Notes under the pieces: generated by a model
What the model was told of the DNA's origin: nothing
The model's database searches: none
The model's input: only the letters and a program-made list of their open reading frames with translations
Assembly (NCBI GenBank): GCA_017139535.1
Contig: WOUO01000024.1
Span: 1 to 64,000 of the forward strand
DNA from: Trichocladium uniseriatum
Lineage: Eukaryota; Ascomycota; Sordariomycetes; Sordariales; Chaetomiaceae
Direction of reading: 5' to 3'
DNA length: 64,000 nucleotides
Translations under genes and position numbers: made by a program
Shown: positions 20,438 through 32,361 of the stretch, one piece after another
Position numbering within the stretch: position 1 is the first letter of the stretch
Layout: each line of letters begins with the position of its first letter

Positions 20438-22983
20438 TTAAGCCTTGGTGTACTTCTCACGGAAGTACTTGGCAGCGTTGACCATGTGGGTGAGGGCACC
20501 CTTGACCTCATCCCACTTGCGGGTCTTGAGACCGCAGTCGGGGTTGATCCAGAGCTGCTCAGGGCGGACTGTTCGATTGAGTTAGTAAAATAGGTCTTGA
20601 CAGTATTGGTGCAGTTCAACTTACGGTACTCGAGCATCTCCTGGATGCGCTGCTTGAACTCGTCCTCGGAGGGAACGCGAGGGCTGTGGATGTCATAGAC
20701 ACCCGGGCCAATGTGGCGAGGGTAAGCCTCGTCAATGAAGACCTTGAGGAGCTTGGCATCGGACTTGGAGTTCTCGATGGAGAGGACATCAGCATCCAGC
20801 GCGGCGATGGCATGGAAGAAGTCCTGGAACTCGGAGTAGCAGAAGTGGGAGTGGATCTGGGTCGAGTCCTCAACACCAGCGGTGGCCAGCTTGAAGCTGT
20901 TCACGGCCCACTCGAGGTAGGCATCGCGCTCCGAGCCCTTCCTGAGGGGAAGACCCTCACGGAGGGCAGGCTCATCGACCTGGATGACGAAGATGCCGTT
21001 CTTCTCGAGGTCAACAACCTCGTCACGGAGGGCCAGAGCAAGCTGCTGGCACTGGACGGACTGGTGAACGTCGACACGGGGGAACGACCACCGCAGGCAG
21101 GTGACGGGGCCAGTAAGCATGCCCTTCATGGGCTTCTTGGAGACCGAGGCAGCGTACTTGGACTCCTTGACGGTCATGGGAGCGGGGCGAGAAATGTCAC
21201 CGACAATGATGGGGGGACGGACGCAGCGGGAGCCGTAAGACTGGACCCAAGCGTGGGTAGTGAAGACGTAGCCCTGGAGGCGCTCGCCGAAGTACTGGAC
21301 CATGTCGTTGCGCTCGGGCTCGCCGTGCACGTAGACATCAAGGCCAAGCTCGTCCTGGATCTGGACGGCGAGGTCGATCTCCTTCTTGATGAAGTCATCA
21401 TAGGCCTCCTCGGAGATCTCACCCTTGGTGAACTTGTTACGCTGGACACGGATCTCGCTGGTCTGGGGGAAAGAGCCGATGGTGGTAGTGGGGAACAGGG
21501 GAAGGCTGAGGTGGGTCTTCTGCTGAGCATAGCGGTTGTCGAAACCAGTCTTGCGGTCGTGCATGGCGGGGGTGACCTGGGCCTGGCGCTCCTTGACCTT
21601 GGGGTCGTTGGTGCGGGTAGACTCGGCACGCGACTTCATGGCGGCGGCGTTGGCATCAAGCTCGGCGCGGACAGACTCGGGGTCAGTCACGGCCTTGGCG
21701 AGGATGGCAACCTCCTTGACCTTCTCGCTGGCGAAGGAGAACCACTCGTAGACATCAGCGGGCAGCTTCTTCTCGCTGGCGAGAGTGTGGGGGGTGTGGA
21801 GGAGGGAGCTGGAGGTGGCGACAACGACACGGTCCTCGCCAAGGGCCTTGATAGCCGTCTGGAGAAGGCCGAGGGACTTCTCGAAGCTGTTCTTCCAGAT
21901 GTTACGGCCGTCAACAACACCGGCAGCTATCTCGTGCATCAGTATGAGTTCGCTCAATAGCTGTAGAGTAAGGGTTCACTCACAGAGAACCTGCTTGGGG
22001 CCGAGCTGCTTGATGACAGCGTCGAGCTGCTCAGGGTTGCGGACAAGGTCGACATGGAGACCCTGAACGTTGGCGAAAGCAGGAAGGACGTCGAAGTTGT
22101 GGACGATGTCACCGAAGTAGGTGGCAATGGTGATGGCAGGGGCAGCGTCGCCCAGGCCGCCGATAGCCTCATACGCGGGCTTGAAGGCGTTCTTGACCTC
22201 GTCCTTGAGATCGAAGACGAGGACAGGCTCGTCGATCTGGACGCTGTCGGCGCCGGCAGCCTTGAGGGCCTTCAGGAGCTCGACATAGACAGGCACAAGC
22301 TTGTCAATGAGAGAGATGGGGTCGACAGTGGAGCCACGGTCGGCCTTGCCGAGAGCAAGGAAAGAGACGGGGCCGACGAGAACGGGGCGGGTGTGGATGC
22401 CAGCCTCCTTGGCCTCGAGGAACTCCCGAACGGGCTTGGGGTCCTTGGCAAGGGAGAAGGTCTGGTTGTCCTGGAGGGTGGGCTTGACATAGTGGTAGTT
22501 CGAGTCGAACCACTTGACCATCTCGAGCGAGGGGACGTCGACACCGCCCTTCTGGTGGCCACGGCCCATGGCGAAGTACTCATCGAGGGGGGAGAGCTTC
22601 TGCTTGGTGTACCGCTCGGGGACGGCCTGGCAGCAAGAGCAGACTGGTTAGCCAAGGAAACAGGGATAAGGAAAACGGGAGAGTAACTGGACTCACATTG
22701 AAGAGCTGGATGTGGTCGAGGATATGGTCATAGAAGGCAAAGTCGTTGGACGGGATGATGTCAACGCCAGTATCCTTCTGGATCTTCCAGTGGGCGAGAC
22801 GGAGCCTCTTGCCCTCGGCAAGGAGATCATCCTGAGAGATCTTGTCGGCCCAGTAGGCCTCGTTGGCCTTCTTGAGGTCCCGAAGGACACCCATGCGGCT
22901 GTGAAATAGCTATCAGCATTGAGATCATGAAAATGACCGACCAATTGAACTTACGGGAAACCCAGAACGGAAGACTGAACCAT
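20438..22983 (-). CDS. MET6: cobalamin-independent methionine synthase Met6, 768 aa, 5 exons
   Basis: Minus-strand exons are 22983-22955, 22898-22697, 22626-21984, 21926-20625 and 20568-20438. Splicing gives 768 residues, one more than yeast Met6. The start is MVQSSVLGFPRMG, split by the first intron. The N-terminal half is the MetE-N barrel; the C-terminal half carries the catalytic zinc site, with IHSHFCYSEF (His and Cys ligands) and INPDCGLKTRKW (the second Cys, across the last intron). The enzyme transfers a methyl group from 5-methyltetrahydropteroyl-triglutamate to homocysteine to make methionine in the cytosol. All active-site motifs are intact. The gene is divergent from PAN1 across 1.2 kb. 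Dense, regular codon use (few A- or T-ending codons) suggests high expression, as usual for this abundant enzyme. Confidence 0.98.
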
Positions 22984-24229
22984 CTTGAGGCGGGGGAGGG
23001 GTCAACTGGGTATCAAGAGTCTGGTAAGGGGTAGCAGATCCTGAGCCTGCCTCTGGTTCAGAAAAAAAGTTGATGATTTGGGACGAAGAGGGGAGCGGAA
23101 TGAGGAAGAAGAAAAGAGGAGGAAGGAACAAGATGAGGGGCAGGAGGGGGAGGTTTTGACCACGTCGAGAGGCAGGTGCTGTCCGCGATCGGTGGGGGAG
23201 GTCCCACCGCAACTTTCGGAGCCCGACCACACCTTCACAGTCTCGATTGCTCAAAGGTGGGGTAAACAGGAGTAAAAATTCGGACTGCAGAACTTCGGTT
23301 TTGGTTCTCTCTGGCGTCTGTTAAGCTCTGAGGTTCCTGTCGTCTTGGTCTGCCCTGCTAAGGGACCCCTCTTTGACCGCGAACGCTATCTTTGGCGCAG
23401 ATGGTGTGATTGCGCCATTCAGAAGGAGAGCGGCTCCGAACCGGGACCCAGTCGACAACCCATGCTGGTTGCCCCTCCAAATGCGACATTCGCCGAGTGC
23501 GCTCCGGTGTTTTTTTTGTGCGAAAATCCGACTTTCTTGGCTCTCACATTCCCCGAGTTTTGATCAAGAGATTTCTCTCAAGATTCTCCCATCAAGTTTC
23601 GTCCTGATCGTGGTTATGCTCGGTGCAAATGCTCGAGTTCATTCCCCAGAATGACCCGCAGTTCAAAGGTCTCCGAAACCCCTCCATCCCAGCTCCCAGC
23701 TCAAAAAGCCATGACACATTACGCGGGGATGTCGTGCACCGGAGTTACTTCCAGGTTCATCCTTCTCACCCCTGCCGTGCGTGAGGCGGGGCATTGATGC
23801 CTGAGGTGCACAGCAGCCTGAGGCCAGAACGATGCAGCCCACCCGATTTCTGCAACCCCTGAATCTCATTGGTTAATTGCATGGAAGTATTAGATATGCA
23901 AGTACCCGTAAAATGCACTGGTTAGCCGAAATGATGTCGCCAGGCAGGTTTCCAACCTCCACACTGCAACAACTGACGATTGGAGCATGAGCCGCCCGCC
24001 GACCAACTGGGTGCTCTTCAGCCTCGCACCGGTTTCGTCGTCGTCATCACTGCGGCGCAATACTACTTGAATTCCCACGACTTGTTGATTAGCATTTTGG
24101 CAACTTTCCCTTGTTTTACGCCACAAATCCGCCCATTCCCTCGATAACCTTGGACGCGACGGACTTTGGGTCTCTACCCCTTTTTCCCACCACCCGCCAC
24201 CCGAGTCGATCCGGTTGTTCGCAACAGCA
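22984..24229. other. MET6/PAN1 divergent promoter region
   Basis: Shared upstream region of two divergent genes. 23075-23160 is purine-rich on the plus strand, that is a pyrimidine-rich leader for MET6 on the minus strand. A partial match to the fungal sulfur-regulator palindrome (ATGATGTC, 8 of 10 positions) lies near 23930, but 950 bases from MET6 it is weak evidence. No additional gene was recognised. Confidence 0.5.
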
Positions 24230-24542
24230 ATGTACTCGAATCCCAACTCCTTCCTCGGCGGCAACACCGCGCGCCCCGGCGCTCCGCAATATGGCAGCTC
24301 ATTCGGTGCCGGGGTTGGTCAACCACAGCAGCAACAGCAACAGCCCGGCCCTTTCGCCCCGCAGCCGACCGGCTTTGCCCAACAGCCGCTCCAGCAGCAA
24401 TACACCGGTTACCCGGGGTTGCAACCTCAAGGGCCCGGCCAACTCCAGCCGCAGTTCACAGGCTTCAGCCAAGCTCCGCAACAGAGTATGCCCTCGGCGG
24501 CGCCGCCAATGCCGGCTATTCCCCAGCAGTATCAGCAACAGT

Positions 24543-24579
<37 letters not shown>

Positions 24580-27500
24580 AAGTCCCTTTGCCGCCGCCCC
24601 GGCTCAACCTCCTGCCCAGGCACTGGCGCCGCCTCCCGTCCCCGTAAAGCCGCAGCCCACGGGCTTCACCGAGATGGCGGCCTCTTTCCACACCGGCGCC
24701 GCCGCGAAGCCAAAGCCGAGTCCGGCCCCGAGACACGCAAACCAAGTCCCCAATATCCGCCTCTCGTTTATTACAGCCCCAGATCAGGCCAAGTTCGAGA
24801 CGCTGTTCAAATCTGCTGTTGGCGACGGACAGACCACCATGTCGGGAGAAAAAGCAAGGGATCTGCTGTTGCGGTCAAGGCTGGACGGAGATTCGCTGTC
24901 CCACATCTGGTAAGCGGTGCTTGGGGGGTTATATCTGCACCACCATGTGCGTATTGCTGACCATTTTCTAGGACGCTCGCCGATACCACTAGATCCGGAC
25001 AGCTGCATTTCCCGGAATTTGCCCTCGCCATGTACCTGTGCAACCTCAAGCTTACCGGAAAGTCGCTACCGTCCACTTTGCCCGAGAACATTAGGAACGA
25101 GGTCTCGAGTATGGTGGACATCATCAACTTTAGCATTGCCGAGGACACCCCTAGTTCTGCGACAGCTGCCAATGCGCCGGATTTTGCAATGCGGCAAAAC
25201 ACGGCCACGCCTCCGACTATCCAGCACCCGCAGCCGCAGCCCTCGAGTTCGCAGCTTCTCCAGGCTCAGATGACGGGCTTCCCCACCCAGCAGACTGGGT
25301 TCTTGGGTCAGAACACCGGGCTTCAGGCACAGCAAACAGGGATGCCCCAGGCCACGGGCTACACTGGCCCCCGGCCGCCAATGCCGCCCATGCCCACAGG
25401 ATTTGGCTCGAGCTTGTCGCCCGGCCCCGGCGGTATGGCCGCGCCCCTGAACGCCCAACCCACCGGGAGACCTGGCCAGTGGGGCCTTGTCAATACGCCT
25501 GCGACGGGTCTTCCCAACATTGACGCCTTGCAGGCGCGCATGATGCCGCAGCAAGGCCGTGAACAGCAGAACTACACCACTGCCGGACTGCAAGGGAATG
25601 CTGTGATTCCATGGGCCATCACCAAAGACGAAAAGACCAGATACGATGCCCTGTTCCGCGCATGGGATGGCTTGAACAAGGGCTATATCGGGGGCGACCA
25701 GGCCATTGAGATCTTTGGGCAGAGCGGCTTGGAGAAGCCCGACCTTGAGCGCGTCTGGACGCTTGCCGATAATGGCAACAAGGGGCGATTGGATCTCGAC
25801 GAGTTCGCCGTGGCCATGCACTTGATTTACCGCAAGCTTAACGGTTACCCGCTTCCTAACCAGCTGCCCGCCGAGTTGGTGCCTCCTTCCACCAGGAACT
25901 TTAGCGAGTCCATTGGCACCATCAAGAACATGCTTAACCGGGAGTCGGACTTCCGCAAGAACTCTGGTGCGACCTTGTTGCCGCAAAAGACTGGAGTCAG
26001 CTACCTGAAGAGCCACTCGTTCAAGGGTGCTGGGGGAGGTTTCGGCGGCAACCGTAAGGATGCCACCGTCTTTAAGAACAACGACGACGAGGTGGGTTAC
26101 CGGTCTAGTGCTCGGCGTAGAGTTGGCAATGCTTCACCTCGCCCCGATTCTCCCGCCTCTGTCACCTCCAATGAAGAATTGTCGCTGGATCAATTGCGCA
26201 AGAAGATCAAGGAGAAGCAGGTGCTTCTTGATGCCATGGACTTCGCCGACGAGAAGAATATCGAGGAGGACGACATTCTGGATAGGCGCGATCGCCGTGA
26301 GGCTGAGGAACTCTATCGCCGCATCAGGAGGATTCAGGAGGACATTGATAATCACCCAGATGCGTCATCTATTGGTGGTGACTCGGAGGCCGAGCGAAGG
26401 GCCCTCAAGCGTCAGCTGCAGAACTTGACCGACAAGATCCCCGAGCTAGCATCTCAAGTCAGAAAGACTGAGAAGGCGATCGCGGACGCGAGGCTGGAGT
26501 TGTTCCGCCTCAAGGATGCCAAAGCTCATCCAGGCAGCGCCGCTACAATCATCGGAACCGGACCTGGCGGTACCATCACCGAGTCTGACAGGCTCAAGGC
26601 CCGGGCCAAAGCTATGATGCAGCAGCGGACTGCTGCTCTAACCGGCAAGAAAATCGATACCGGGGCCAGTGACTTGGACGCGGAGAAGCGGCTCGAGGAG
26701 GAGAGCATCAAGGCGAGGACCGAAAAGGAGAACAATGAGCGGATGGTCCGGGATGTGGAGGATAGTGTTCGTGAGTTTGCCAAGGGCATTGAAGACAGCC
26801 TGAAGGATGGGGGCCAAGATTCTACCACCGCACACGAGAAGCGCCGGTGGGAGGATGGCCTTGGCGTTGAGGATGAGGTCAGAGACTTCATCTACGATCT
26901 CCAAAGGGCCAGCCGTTCTGCTCGTATCAGAGCGCAGGATCGCCAGGGAGGGCGCCAACCTGCCCAGGAGCCTGTCAGGGCTGAGGCGCCTCCGACTACT
27001 CGCGTTGAAAGCCCCCCTACATCACGTACTTCCACCCCTGCGTCTGCTCCGGCCGCCGGAGGCGGATCGTACTCGTCATACAAGACCCCCGAGGAAAGAG
27101 CTGCATTTATCAAGCAGCAAGCTGAGCAGCGCATGGCTGAGCGTCTCGCTGCCCTGGGCATCAAAGCTCCTACCAAGCCAGGGGAGACGGCGGCTCAGCG
27201 AGCCGAGCGCGAGAGGGCTGAGCGGGCTGCCAAGCTGCGGCAGGCCGAGGAAGAAGACGCTCGTCGCGAAGCCGAGAGGCAGGCCAGGCTCGCTGAAGAA
27301 CAGGGCGTCCCTCCACCTGCGGCTCAAGCTCCCAAGACCGAGGCCAAGAAGCCTCCTCCACCCCCTAGCCGTAAAGCGGCCAAGGTGGAAGACAAGCGGG
27401 CTGATGAAGAGCTCGCCGCCAAGAAGGCTGAGGAAGAACGCCTGCAGCGGGAGCGCGAGGAGCAGGAGCGCGCCGCTCGAGACCTTGAGTAAGTCTTGGA

Positions 27501-28686
27501 AGGCTGTTTTACAATGTGGTTTTGCTAACTGTGTGGCTTTAGGGACCGTGCAAGAGCTCAGGAGGATGAACTCGCCAGGGAGCGCGAGGAAGCTGACGCT
27601 CGCTTGAAGGCCCTTGAGGAGCAAGTCCGGCAGGGCAAGCTGAGGAAGGAGGAAGAGAAGCGAAGGAAGAAGGCGGCACTGGCCGAAACAAGGGAAAAGG
27701 AAGCTAAGCTGGCCCAGCGACGTGCCGAGATCGAAGCAGCCCGGAAGCGCGAAGAAGACCTTCGCAAGCAGCTTGAGGCTATGGATGAGGATAGCTCATC
27801 GTCGGACGATGAGGGCCCGGAGCAAATCACGCCTCAAGCCTCGACTCCAACCCTGGGTGGCAGCCAGATTGTTAGTCGGGAGCAAGAACAGGAGCCGGAG
27901 CCAAAGCCGACCTCGCCGCCGCCGCCTCCTGTGGCATCGCCACCGCAGATTGTTACGACGAGCCCTCCGGAGAGCCGCAACCCCTACTTTAGGATGATGT
28001 CGCAGTCCTCGGACACATCTGCTGCGGCCGCACCGGCAGCACCGGTCGCCCCGCCGCCGGCTCCCCAGGCCGACGTCTCCACTAACCCTTTCCACCGCAT
28101 GACACAAGCGGCCGCCCCGGCTGCCCCCTCGGCTCCTGTGTCGAGACGGCGTGCCGATGACGATGGATGGGGTTCTGACAAGGAGGAGGAGTCTGAGTCG
28201 GAGTCTGACGACGACAGGCCGGGTGGCAAGAGCGCCGCTCAGCTAGCGTCTATCTTGTTCGGCACCATGGCCCCGCCACGGCCCTTGTCTGCCGCCGGCG
28301 AGCGATCGTCCGCCTCCCCGCCCGTGACCTCTCCGATTGCGCCGCCTCCCCCCGAGCCAACCTCGCCCGCAGCGGCCGCCCCTCCTGCACCACCGCCGCC
28401 TCCCCCGATGCCTAGTGCCAGCCCAAGCGCTCCTCCGCCGCCGCCGCCGCCGCCTCCTCCTCCTACCGGTGCGCCGGGCGTCCCTCCTCCGCCGCCACCT
28501 CCGATCCCCGGGATGGCCCCGCCTCCGCCGCCTCCTCCTCCCCCGGCAGCTGGAGGCATGCCCGCTCCCCCAGCGGGTGGTCGCCCGTCGGGATTTCTGG
28601 GTGAGATCCAGGCTGGCAAGGCGCTCAAGAAGACGGCTACGCGAGACAAGAGCGGGGCTGCTGTGGCGGGCCGCGTCCTCGACTAA
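24230..28686 (+). CDS. PAN1: actin cytoskeleton/endocytosis scaffold Pan1, 1446 aa, 3 exons
   Basis: Exons 24230-24909, 24972-27488 and 27543-28686; all junctions are in frame. Order of parts: Gln/Pro-rich N-terminus with a poly-Gln run (about 105-116); EH domain 1 (about 175-275, split by intron 1 at SHIW/TLADT); a linker with LxxQxTG-type repeats such as LQAQQTG, LQAQMTG and FAPQPTG, which in yeast are sites for Prk1/Ark1 kinases; EH domain 2 (about 436-530, with VWTLADNGNKGRLDLDEF); long coiled coils (about 610-720 and 840-1140, very rich in Glu, Lys, Arg and Ala); poly-proline segments (about 1300-1400); and a C-terminal WH2-like actin/Arp2/3 motif around GFLGEIQAGKALKKT. Pan1 works with End3 and Sla1 at endocytic actin patches and activates Arp2/3; this is family knowledge. 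The start is the ATG at 24230; the frame is open slightly further upstream but has no ATG there. Confidence 0.96.
24545..24577 (+). repeat. (CAG)11 microsatellite in PAN1
   Basis: Eleven perfect CAG triplets encode 11 Gln in the N-terminal region of Pan1. Being in frame and pure, the number is likely to vary between strains. Confidence 0.95.
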
Positions 28687-31600
28687 TATATCGGTTCATG
28701 CGCTGCTGTGCTCCCTGCCGTACCCGGACATGCGGGTGGGTGGGTGGCTGATTCAGGGGAGAGGGATACGAGGTACATAGCTGGGATGGGGGAGTGGGGG
28801 GTTTGTGGGAGATCATATCAGGGCGTTGTATTTTTCAATTCAATCGCGTAGCACTCGGCAGGCAGGTTGGGTCAGGTCGTGGGTGTTTCCTAACGACCGG
28901 TACTGTCCAACTGGTCTTTCTCCGGTTTCCTAGATGACATATCCCGCCGCCCTGGTTGCCGAGTTCTTGCCGCCTTTACAATCAACATTATTCTTTTACA
29001 AGTACGTTTTACATCAGTAGACCAAACTTAATTCCATCACCATCACTATCATCATCATTGTCTAACTACCAATACCTACGTGACTCGGCGGTGAGGTATG
29101 TGATTCATCATATCCCTCTCCATTCCGCTCGGGTCTTGATCCCGATCTAGGGATGCGATGGAGAGATGCAAGAGGTACCCGAGAGACGTGGGACTCGGCG
29201 GCGCTGTGCTTAGATACAATTGTGAATGGATAGCCCCCTTGACTTCGCCTCGGTCCCGACGCCTTGGGGATAGGAAGGGACAGAGAGACATGCATGAGTA
29301 TGTGTGTCTCTGGTGTGGTGTCGTAGTGGTGGTGGTGGTGGTGTGACTTTTTTCTTCTTCTTTGTCCGACGCTAGGGCTGTAGGTTTTAGTTAAGTATGT
29401 ATGCAACTGCATTGCGCTGCGATATGTGGTGTAGGTTAGTTAGGTTAGATATTCGAGATGATGCACTCTGTCAATGTCATCTCGACGTTTGTCACCTCGT
29501 TGAGGACGGATTGCACAGAGATAGGGCTGATGGTCTGTGCATGCATTCGGGGGAACAGGCGGGGTGCTTCCGGGGGGTTATTTTCGGAGTTTTTACATGT
29601 CCATCGCGAGTGGGTTGGTGACGAAGTTCCTTCGGTATTTCCAAGGTGAGGAGAACCGACCGAGGGAAGGAGGGGAGCCGGGGGATCGCCGGGCAGCGTG
29701 GGAACTGGGTGGCTGTGTTGGTTGCAGCGGTAGATCCATGATGAACGACAGGGCTCACTCTGAAACACCGCTTATGCACTCCATATAAAATGCGCAAGGG
29801 AGGAGCTTAAACGTTCTTTGTTGGCATTGGCATGCGATGCGATGCGCTGCGCGGCAGTCAGTAAACTGCTGCGACTTTGAATATCCGGTGTAGTCACTTC
29901 ATCGAAACGAATTAGGAAGCAACTCGCTGTCATTATGCTTGCAATGAGCGTTTTATGGGGTTGAAATGCCCTGTCGAGTTCACCGCCGGGGTTCAGGTTT
30001 ACGTCATGTCGACTTACACAAGAGACGGGAGGTGGACTCGGCATGCGAGGTATCATCAAAGGATCGTTGGGCCGAGAGTTGGAGGGATTAACCTCCCGAC
30101 GTTCGCACGTTAGCTGCTTCTTTAACTGCTGCCTCTGCCGAGGTGCATTGTCCTATAATTGGGAATTCTTAATCCTTATGGGCAGGGATGACGCGCTCCT
30201 CCGGTCATCGCGAATCTGACGTCTCGAGGGTTGAGTCTCGATTCGGGGCAGAGCCCGGGTCGCCGACACGAACACGGATCGCGTTAAGAACGTGCGCGAC
30301 GAGGTCAAAGAAAATTTCCTCGCATTTGCATATTTTGTCGAAGCCAGGTTGTGAGTCACAAAGAAACGGCCTCTACCCTGGAAAGAAAGCCAGGGCCCAG
30401 GGGTGAGGTTCTGGAAGAGCTCTCGAGCTGCGCCGGCTGGGGTGGCTTGCATGCATTCCCACATTCCACAGAAACCTGCCGGCAGCAAAAGCCGATGGCC
30501 CCAGATTCCCGCGGGATCACGAGCATGGTGGTCTGAACTCGGGCAGACCCGCAGGGGAAAAAAAAAAAAAAGACAGATGCACCGGCAATGCACCTGCCTC
30601 TGCCGGTTTTTGGCGTCAGCTGCCCGCTGGCCTTCTTCTGCTGGTGTCATCTATGGATCCAGATGACACTGGAGCCATGGACCGATCATGTTGGAAGCGG
30701 GTCTCGTCCAAAAATGGCCAATGATGTCACTTGCCGATCGGACTCGAACCAACCCTCGCTCTCACTTCGATAACCCAACTTTTTCCGCCGCACAAGTCAA
30801 CCCAGTCCAATTGACTCGCCGAAACGCGCCAATTCGTGGTGCGGCGCTGGTCAATAATTTCCAGGAGCAAAGCAATCCGGGCCCCGGCTGCAATTGCGAA
30901 ACGGCAGGAATGAGCTGGCAAATGCTGATAAAGGCCTGATAACGGGTCTCTTTGGGGTCACATATCTGAGCCTTCGTCTCTTGCGGCCAGCCTCGGGGAA
31001 GCGGGGTTGTGAGGCACAATGAAAGCTGGAAGGTGGAGATCTGGCTGCGCGCACCGGTTCTGCCGCGGCCTCTGATTGGCGGGATAGCTCCGAACGCGAC
31101 CGAGGCGCGAAGGGTTCGCGTCCAGTAGATCCATAACAAATGCACTGTGCCGCTGCTTCCTGTTGGACCGTCGAGCTCTCTCAACCTCTCAACGCCGGAC
31201 CAGCGTCACAACCAGCGCCTCAGAGCCAACCAAACGTCGCACCTCGAACCTTTGCTGGACGGCAGAAGCTCAACCTTACCAACCCCCTTCATTGTCCTCA
31301 CTCGCACTGCATTACATCTTCGTTCGAAAGACGAGAATTCAGCCGTCTTGCTGCCCTGCGTGGCCTGAACGGAGGGTGAGCTTTGATGCTGGTGAAACAG
31401 CCCGTTGGTGCGACCGTCTCCCACCAGTGATTCGAACCTTACACCTTGCCGGTGGCTTCACGCCAATTCAACGCATTTCATCCGATCCCCAACTCCCCAT
31501 CCTTTTGTTCTGGAGTGTGTACCGAACCCCGGCCTGATAAGATCTGGTCGAAAGTCGACGACATTTCGACGACATCGCCGAGAGCCACAGCTGCCGACCG

Positions 31601-32361
31601 CTTGAACCCCCTCCAGTCTCTGCCGCATCCCTGCACCCGATGCTCCTGCACAAGTATTAAATCCCTGTCGGCGGTCAGCCCGCTCTTGGATCCTCGTCCA
31701 ATCCGTTCTTGTGCCCTCCACTCCCTGCCTGGGCAGCCCCACTTAAACGAACGTTCTTGGAACAGCGTGAGTGAGCTGGCAGCTGGGAACCTCTTCTTGC
31801 TGCACGCCCACAACCCTCCCGCCAACCGTGCCTCTTCATTCTCACCCTCCCACCTTGCTCTGCCGCCCACGTCAACCTGCCCGACTCCTCCCTCACTTTT
31901 TTTTTTCTCTCTCACCTTTCCAAACCCTTGATGCGTCCGACGACTTGTATTGCCATCTGCCACTTCGACATCGTCTCGTGACCCAAAAAGCTCCAATTTG
32001 TCGCGGCATCGCACAAAAGTCTTCGCGTTGAACCCACCCTCGACGATCGCCCGCCGGTTTGCGATCAGCCGAAGTTCGATAGCGCCCGATACGGCTTGCA
32101 TCACTTACCTCACCGCTCCCCCACAGCTAATTAAACCCCCGACCTACCTAACTATTAAACTGGATTACACTTGCACCACTGGTGGAGGTAAGAAACCGTT
32201 TTGAGTCTTTTAGTCCCATTGATACCCATTGATAAGTCGCATAACGAAACCCCAACATCCTCTTGGTGGATGTCATCGACTTGGCGCCGTAACCCTCTCC
32301 ATCGTCGCCGGGCGCTAACTGGCAGCAAAGAACCGTCGCGCGCATCTGAGCCCGGCCACCA
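28687..32361. other. 3.7-kb spacer and long forkhead-gene leader
   Basis: Contains the PAN1 3' flank (short GGT repeat at about 29328-29343), mixed sequence with no recognised gene, an A15-type run near 30550, and from about 31130 a pyrimidine-rich region that is probably promoter and 5' leader of the forkhead gene. A box B-like sequence near 31431 does not fold into a tRNA. Several short frames are present but lack motifs. Confidence 0.5.
32188..32325 (+). other. candidate 5' UTR intron of the forkhead gene
   Basis: GTAAGA at 32188 is followed by GCTAAC at 32314-32319 and an acceptor CAG ending at 32325, just 36 bases before the ATG. Spacing of branch point and acceptor is typical for this genome. 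Removing it changes no coding frame. It is inferred from consensus only. Confidence 0.55.

Noticed and set aside
20686..21960. 424-codon open frame on the plus strand
   Set aside because: It is antisense to exon 4 of MET6 and its Leu/Gly/Asp/Val-rich composition is the mirror of the highly biased MET6 codons. No independent motifs.
23930..23940. Partial sulfur-regulator palindrome upstream of MET6
   Set aside because: Only 8 of 10 consensus positions match and it is about 950 bases from MET6, nearer to PAN1.
31390..31470. tRNA-like box B (AGGTTCGAATCA) on the minus strand
   Set aside because: The flanking bases do not form a T stem or acceptor stem, and no box A is at the right distance.
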